Below, in pieces: positions 60,627 through 64,000 of a DNA stretch of 64,000 nt. The stretch is from Mycobacterium kubicae (GTDB taxonomy: Bacteria > Actinomycetota > Actinomycetes > Mycobacteriales > Mycobacteriaceae). The DNA lies in assembly GCF_015689175.1 (NCBI RefSeq), contig NZ_CP065047.1, positions 2,418,001 through 2,482,000 on the forward strand. Reading direction: 5' to 3'. Each line of letters starts with the position of its first letter. Within the stretch, counting starts at the first letter, position 1. Below the pieces are notes generated by a model. The model saw only the letters and a program-made list of their open reading frames with translations. It did not search any database and was not told the origin of the DNA. Made by a program: the position numbers and the translations under genes.

Positions 60627-61910
60627 GTGTCCGCTGAACTGAGCCAGACCCCGAGCACGTCGCCGCTGTCTGCGGCCGACATCGACGGGGCTGCCAAGCG
60701 CATTGCGCCGGTGGTCACCCCGACCCCGCTGCAGCTCAGCGACCGGCTGTCGCAGATCACCGGCGCGAACGTCTACCTCAAACGCGAAGACCTGCAAGTC
60801 GTGCGGTCCTACAAGCTGCGCGGTGCTTACAACCTGCTGGTCCAGCTGTCCGACGACGAACTGGCGCACGGGGTGGTGTGCTCCTCGGCCGGAAACCACG
60901 CCCAGGGCTTCGCCTACGCCTGCCGGTCACTGGGTGTGCACGGGCGCATCTATGTACCGGCCAAAACGCCCAAACAAAAGCGTGACCGGATCCGCTACCA
61001 CGGCGGGGAGTTCATCGAGCTGATCGTGGGCGGGTCGACGTACGACCTTGCCGCTGCGGCCGCCCGGGAGGACGTGGCACGCACCGGCGCCACCTTGGTG
61101 CCGCCCTATGACGATCTGCGCACCATGGCCGGCCAGGGCACTATTGCCGTCGAGCTGCTCGACCAGCTCGACGAGGAGCCGGACCGGGTGGTGGTCCCGG
61201 TCGGCGGCGGCGGTTGCATCGCGGGCATCACCACCTACCTGGCCGAGCGCACCAGCAACACCGCGGTGCTGGGAGTCGAGCCGGCCGGTGCCGCCGCGAT
61301 GATGGCCGCCCTGGCCGCCGGTGAGCCGGTCACCTTGGACCACGTCGACCAGTTCGTCGACGGCGCCGCGGTGAACCGGGCGGGCACGTTGCCCTACGCG
61401 GCACTCGCGGCTGCCGGTGACATGGTGTCGATCACCACGGTCGACGAAGGGGCAGTGTGCACCGCGATGCTCGACCTTTATCAGAACGAGGGCATCATCG
61501 CCGAGCCGGCGGGCGCGCTGTCGGTTGCCGGCCTGTTGGAGACCGACATCGAGCCCGGCTCGACGGTGGTCTGCCTGATCTCCGGCGGCAACAACGACGT
61601 CTCCCGCTACGGCGAGGTGCTGGAACGCTCGCTGATCCACCTGGGTCTCAAGCACTACTTCCTGGTCGATTTCCCGCAGGAGCCGGGTGCTTTGCGCCGC
61701 TTCCTCGACGAAGTCCTGGGTCCCAACGACGACATCACGCTGTTCGAGTACGTCAAGCGCAACAACCGGGAGACCGGAGAGGCGCTGGTCGGTATCCAAC
61801 TGGGATCGGCCGCCGACCTGGACGGTCTGCTGGCGCGGATGCGGGCTACCGAGATCCACTTCGAAGCGCTACGGCCCGGGTCACCGGCCTACCGGTACCT
61901 GCTGTTCTAA
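60627..61910 (+). CDS. ilvA: Threonine dehydratase (biosynthetic)
   Basis: 427 aa; PLP enzyme making 2-oxobutanoate from threonine, first step to isoleucine. PLP Lys63 is in VRSYKLRGAYN; SSAGNHAQGFA and the glycine loop VPVGGGGCIAGI bind cofactor phosphate. A C-terminal ACT-like regulatory domain of the short type (HYFLVDFPQEPGALRRFLDEV) allows isoleucine feedback. GTG start at 60627. Shares the isoleucine theme with ileS in this window, but no T-box or attenuator precedes it. Confidence 0.95.
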   Translation: MSAELSQTPSTSPLSAADIDGAAKRIAPVVTPTPLQLSDRLSQITGANVYLKREDLQVVRSYKLRGAYNLLVQLSDDELAHGVVCSSAGNHAQGFAYACRSLGVHGRIYVPAKTPKQKRDRIRYHGGEFIELIVGGSTYDLAAAAAREDVARTGATLVPPYDDLRTMAGQGTIAVELLDQLDEEPDRVVVPVGGGGCIAGITTYLAERTSNTAVLGVEPAGAAAMMAALAAGEPVTLDHVDQFVDGAAVNRAGTLPYAALAAAGDMVSITTVDEGAVCTAMLDLYQNEGIIAEPAGALSVAGLLETDIEPGSTVVCLISGGNNDVSRYGEVLERSLIHLGLKHYFLVDFPQEPGALRRFLDEVLGPNDDITLFEYVKRNNRETGEALVGIQLGSAADLDGLLARMRATEIHFEALRPGSPAYRYLLF

Positions 61911-61931
61911 CCCCACGCTGCGCCGCTGCAG

Positions 61932-61995
61932 CCGCGAGGGTGCGCAGTTGTACCCCTTGTGCGGCGTGTCGCTGTGCAGACACGCACGCTCGCGG
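61932..61995. terminator. Inverted repeat between convergent ilvA and PPOX genes
   Basis: CCGCGAGGGTGCG (61932-61944) and CGCACGCTCGCGG (61983-61995) pair over 13 bp with one mismatch, loop 38 nt. Its position 20 nt after ilvA and 17 nt after the end of the opposing gene suits a bidirectional terminator. Confidence 0.5.
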
Positions 61996-62011
61996 GGTTT
62001 CGCGGTCGGGG

Positions 62012-62656
62012 TTAGCGCAGGTAGACGGGCACCGGGATGGCCGCGTCGAGATCCTCGGCCGGGACGGGTGTCCCGGCGGTCAACGTCAGGGGCACCACGC
62101 CGGCCCAGTGCGGCAGCGTACTGTCCTGTAGCTCGTCGGAAACCCCGCCCGCGCGCACCTTGGCCGACACGTCGACCAGGTCAAGGGCGAGCAGCGCCGT
62201 CGCGGCCAGCTCACGCGCATCCGGAGGTCTGCAGTCGGCGGCGCGACCCGGCCGGATGTGGTCGAGCAGCGCGTTGAGCGCACGCAGCTTCTCGTCAGGA
62301 TGCTCGACCAGGCGCGCGGTGCCCAGCACCACCGCCGAGCGGTAGTTCAGCGAGTGGTGCATCGCCGAGCGGGCCAGGACCAGCCCGTCGACCAAGCTGA
62401 CGGTGACGCACACCGACAGGCCGGAGGGCTGCGCGGCCAGCATGGGCCCGCTTCCGGTCGAGCCGTGTAGGTACAGGATTTCCTCCACCCGGGCATGGGT
62501 GGTCGGCAAGACCACCGGTCGACCGTCGCTGATGTAGCCCAGGTGGCAGATCAGCGCCTCATCGAGGATGCCGTGGACCGTCTGCCGCTCGTAGCTGGCC
62601 CGGTCGCGATAGCGGGTCGGGGTGGTGCGAGGCGTCGGTCGGTAAGCGGAGTCCAT
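62012..62656 (-). CDS. Pyridoxamine-5'-phosphate-oxidase-superfamily flavoprotein
   Basis: 214 aa from the ATG at 62656; the longer frame to 62953 overlaps the divergent regulator. A split-barrel FMN-binding fold: LDEALICHLGYISDGRPVVLPTTHARVEEILYLHGSTGSGPML resembles the Nim/PdxH-like pyridoxamine 5'-phosphate oxidase-related proteins. The neighbouring divergent MocR regulator suggests it is its main target. Whether it makes PLP or handles another substrate is not clear from sequence. Confidence 0.85.
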   Translation of the reverse strand: MDSAYRPTPRTTPTRYRDRASYERQTVHGILDEALICHLGYISDGRPVVLPTTHARVEEILYLHGSTGSGPMLAAQPSGLSVCVTVSLVDGLVLARSAMHHSLNYRSAVVLGTARLVEHPDEKLRALNALLDHIRPGRAADCRPPDARELAATALLALDLVDVSAKVRAGGVSDELQDSTLPHWAGVVPLTLTAGTPVPAEDLDAAIPVPVYLR

Positions 62657-62675
62657 GGCACTGGCCTTCTTTTTC

Positions 62676-62690
62676 GTACTAGTACATAAT
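62676..62690. promoter_or_regulatory. Shared operator/-10 region of the divergent PPOX and MocR genes
   Basis: The two start codons are 41 bp apart. The gap contains the palindrome GTACTAGTAC (62676-62685) and a -10-like CATAAT (62685-62690) 7 nt before the MocR GTG, so that mRNA is probably leaderless. A third GTAC follows at 62703-62706, inside the gene. MocR regulators usually bind repeats in such gaps. Confidence 0.55.
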
Positions 62691-62697
62691 GACGAGT

Positions 62698-64000
62698 GTG
62701 CCAGTACAATACCGGATCGAGGGAACGGGCGCGGAGTCCATAGCCGCGAACGTCGAAGGGGCCATCTCCCAGGGTGCCCTCCCGCCCGGCGCGACGCTCC
62801 CGTCGATTCGGGAGGTCGCCGCCCAACTCGGGGTGAACGCCAACACCGTCGCGGCGGCGTACCGCATCTTGCGTGATCGCGGGGCCGTGGAAACCGGCGG
62901 CCGGCGCGGGACTCGTGTTCGGGACCGGCCCGCGACGACGCCGCGGTCCTCACTCGGCCTGGGCGTCCCGGCGGGTGCGCGCGATCTGTCCACCGGCAAT
63001 CCGGACCCGTCGCTGCTTCCCATCACTACGGCGGCGTTGCCGATCCGGTCGGGAGCGCCGGTGCTCTATGGCGAGCCGGCGATGTCGCCGGAATTGGTCG
63101 AGCACGCCCGCGCGGCCCTGGCCGCTGACGGCGTCCCGGCCGATCACCTGGCGGTCACCAGCGGCGCACTGGACGGCATCGAACGGGCGCTCATCGCGCA
63201 CTTGCGGCCTGGTGACCGAGTGGCCGTCGAGGATCCGGGCTGGGCCAACCTGCTCGATCTTATTGCCGCACATGGATATTCCGTCGAGCCGGTACGGGTC
63301 GACGACGACGGCCCGCTGCTCTTGGACATGGCGCGGGCGCTACGGCGGGGTGTGCGGGCGGTCGTGGTGACCGGTCGCGCACATAACCCGACGGGAGCCG
63401 CGTTGTCCCCAGATCGCGCCGGTGCGCTACGCAGCCTGCTGGCCAGCCGGTCCGAAGATGTGCTGGTCGTCGAGGACGACCACTGCGCCGGCATCGCCGG
63501 GGCGCCGCTGCACACCTTGGCCGGGGCCACCCGCCGGTGGGCGTTCGTACGGTCGGTGGCGAAGGCCTACGGGCCGGACCTGCGGTTGGCGGTGTTGGCC
63601 GGGGATCGTCGCACCGTCGAACGGGTGCACGGCCGGTTGCGGCTCGGGCCGGGCTGGGTGAGCCGGATACTGCAAGATCTGGCGGTCGGTCTGTGGTCGG
63701 ATGAGGCGGCGACACGGTTGGTAGGCAAAGCCGAACAGCGGTACACGAGCAACCGGGAGCGGCTTCGCGCGGCGCTGGCCAAGCGCGCGGTGACTGCGCA
63801 CGGTCGATCCGGGCTCAACGTTTGGGTGCCGGTGCCAGACGAGGCGGTGGCCATCACCCGGCTGCTCAACGCCGGTTGGGCCGCGGCGCCGGGCACCCGG
63901 TTCCGAATCGGCACACCGCCGGGCATCCGCATCACCGTGGCCGCGTTGGCCGATGACGAGATTGAACCGCTGGCCGACGCCGTCGCGCAGGCCGTGCAGG
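62698..64000 (+). CDS. MocR-type GntR regulator with aminotransferase domain (cut by window edge)
   Basis: At least 434 residues from the GTG at 62698; the end is beyond the window. An N-terminal GntR winged helix (GAISQGALPPGATLPSIREVAAQLGVNANTVAAAYRILRDRGAVETGGRRG) is fused to a fold-type I aminotransferase domain (AHNPTGAALSPDRA; PLP lysine in VRSVAKAYGPDLRL; EDDH). MocR proteins use PLP as a cofactor-sensor; PdxR members activate vitamin B6 genes. The PPOX gene across the 41-bp gap is the obvious target. Confidence 0.9.
   Translation, partial: MPVQYRIEGTGAESIAANVEGAISQGALPPGATLPSIREVAAQLGVNANTVAAAYRILRDRGAVETGGRRGTRVRDRPATTPRSSLGLGVPAGARDLSTGNPDPSLLPITTAALPIRSGAPVLYGEPAMSPELVEHARAALAADGVPADHLAVTSGALDGIERALIAHLRPGDRVAVEDPGWANLLDLIAAHGYSVEPVRVDDDGPLLLDMARALRRGVRAVVVTGRAHNPTGAALSPDRAGALRSLLASRSEDVLVVEDDHCAGIAGAPLHTLAGATRRWAFVRSVAKAYGPDLRLAVLAGDRRTVERVHGRLRLGPGWVSRILQDLAVGLWSDEAATRLVGKAEQRYTSNRERLRAALAKRAVTAHGRSGLNVWVPVPDEAVAITRLLNAGWAAAPGTRFRIGTPPGIRITVAALADDEIEPLADAVAQAVQ

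Overview
The window is high-GC chromosomal DNA from a Mycobacterium that is probably outside the M. tuberculosis complex. Four things point there: the M. tuberculosis-like gene order around ileS-dinX-ansA-lspA (Rv1527c to Rv1559), very mycobacterial protein sequences, frequent GTG starts, and several -10 boxes placed so close to start codons that leaderless mRNAs are likely. Gene names were assigned by recognising the proteins; no database search was possible.

Layout. (1) 1-16.9 kb: a minus-strand cell-envelope lipid locus with three Pks5/Mas-type iterative polyketide synthases (one cut by the left edge), a Pap acyltransferase between two of them, and a divergent fatty-acyl-AMP ligase at 16.9-18.7 kb. 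This resembles the pks5/pap/fadD loci that make the methyl-branched acyl chains of lipooligosaccharides. Each PKS gene has the same promoter design: a 12-bp dyad exactly 30 bp upstream of a TACGCT -10 box. (2) 18.7-21.3 kb: an AhpD-like protein, a nitronate monooxygenase, then an M-box (Mg2+) riboswitch, a short uORF and a small Rv1535-like gene. (3) 21.3-32.1 kb: a translational T-box and ileS, dinX, ansA, lspA, an RluA-type pseudouridine synthase, a methyltransferase, glbN and two short-chain dehydrogenases. (4) 32.1-37.5 kb: three coupled membrane Ser/Thr kinase genes with NHL-like sensor propellers; the last is a pseudokinase without an N-lobe. (5) 37.5-42.6 kb: an SRPBCC protein, dnaE1 and a tandem duplication that copied the dnaE1 3' end together with a small secreted-protein gene. 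(6) 42.6-55.9 kb: accessory genes: a MerR-controlled PPOX/metallo-hydrolase operon, an aldo/keto reductase, an aldehyde dehydrogenase/methyltransferase/TetR unit, a second nitronate monooxygenase with a nitroreductase, an esterase, a second TetR, two truncated genes facing away from one deletion scar, an enoyl-CoA hydratase and an HxlR regulator. (7) 56.1-64 kb: return to M. tuberculosis-like order with fadD11, plsB1, an Rv1558-like deazaflavin enzyme and ilvA, then a PPOX gene divergent from a MocR-type regulator cut by the right edge.

How the parts work together: the PKSs, Pap protein and FAAL form one acyl-chain pathway. The ileS leader couples IleS translation to tRNA-Ile charging, and ilvA supplies the isoleucine pathway. 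The accessory block looks like a catabolic or detoxification island with local regulators that is partly decayed. The least expected items are the kinase/pseudokinase trio, the shared pks promoter architecture, the mirror-image divergent promoter at 37.5 kb, the dnaE1-tail duplication and the double-truncation scar at 54.25 kb.
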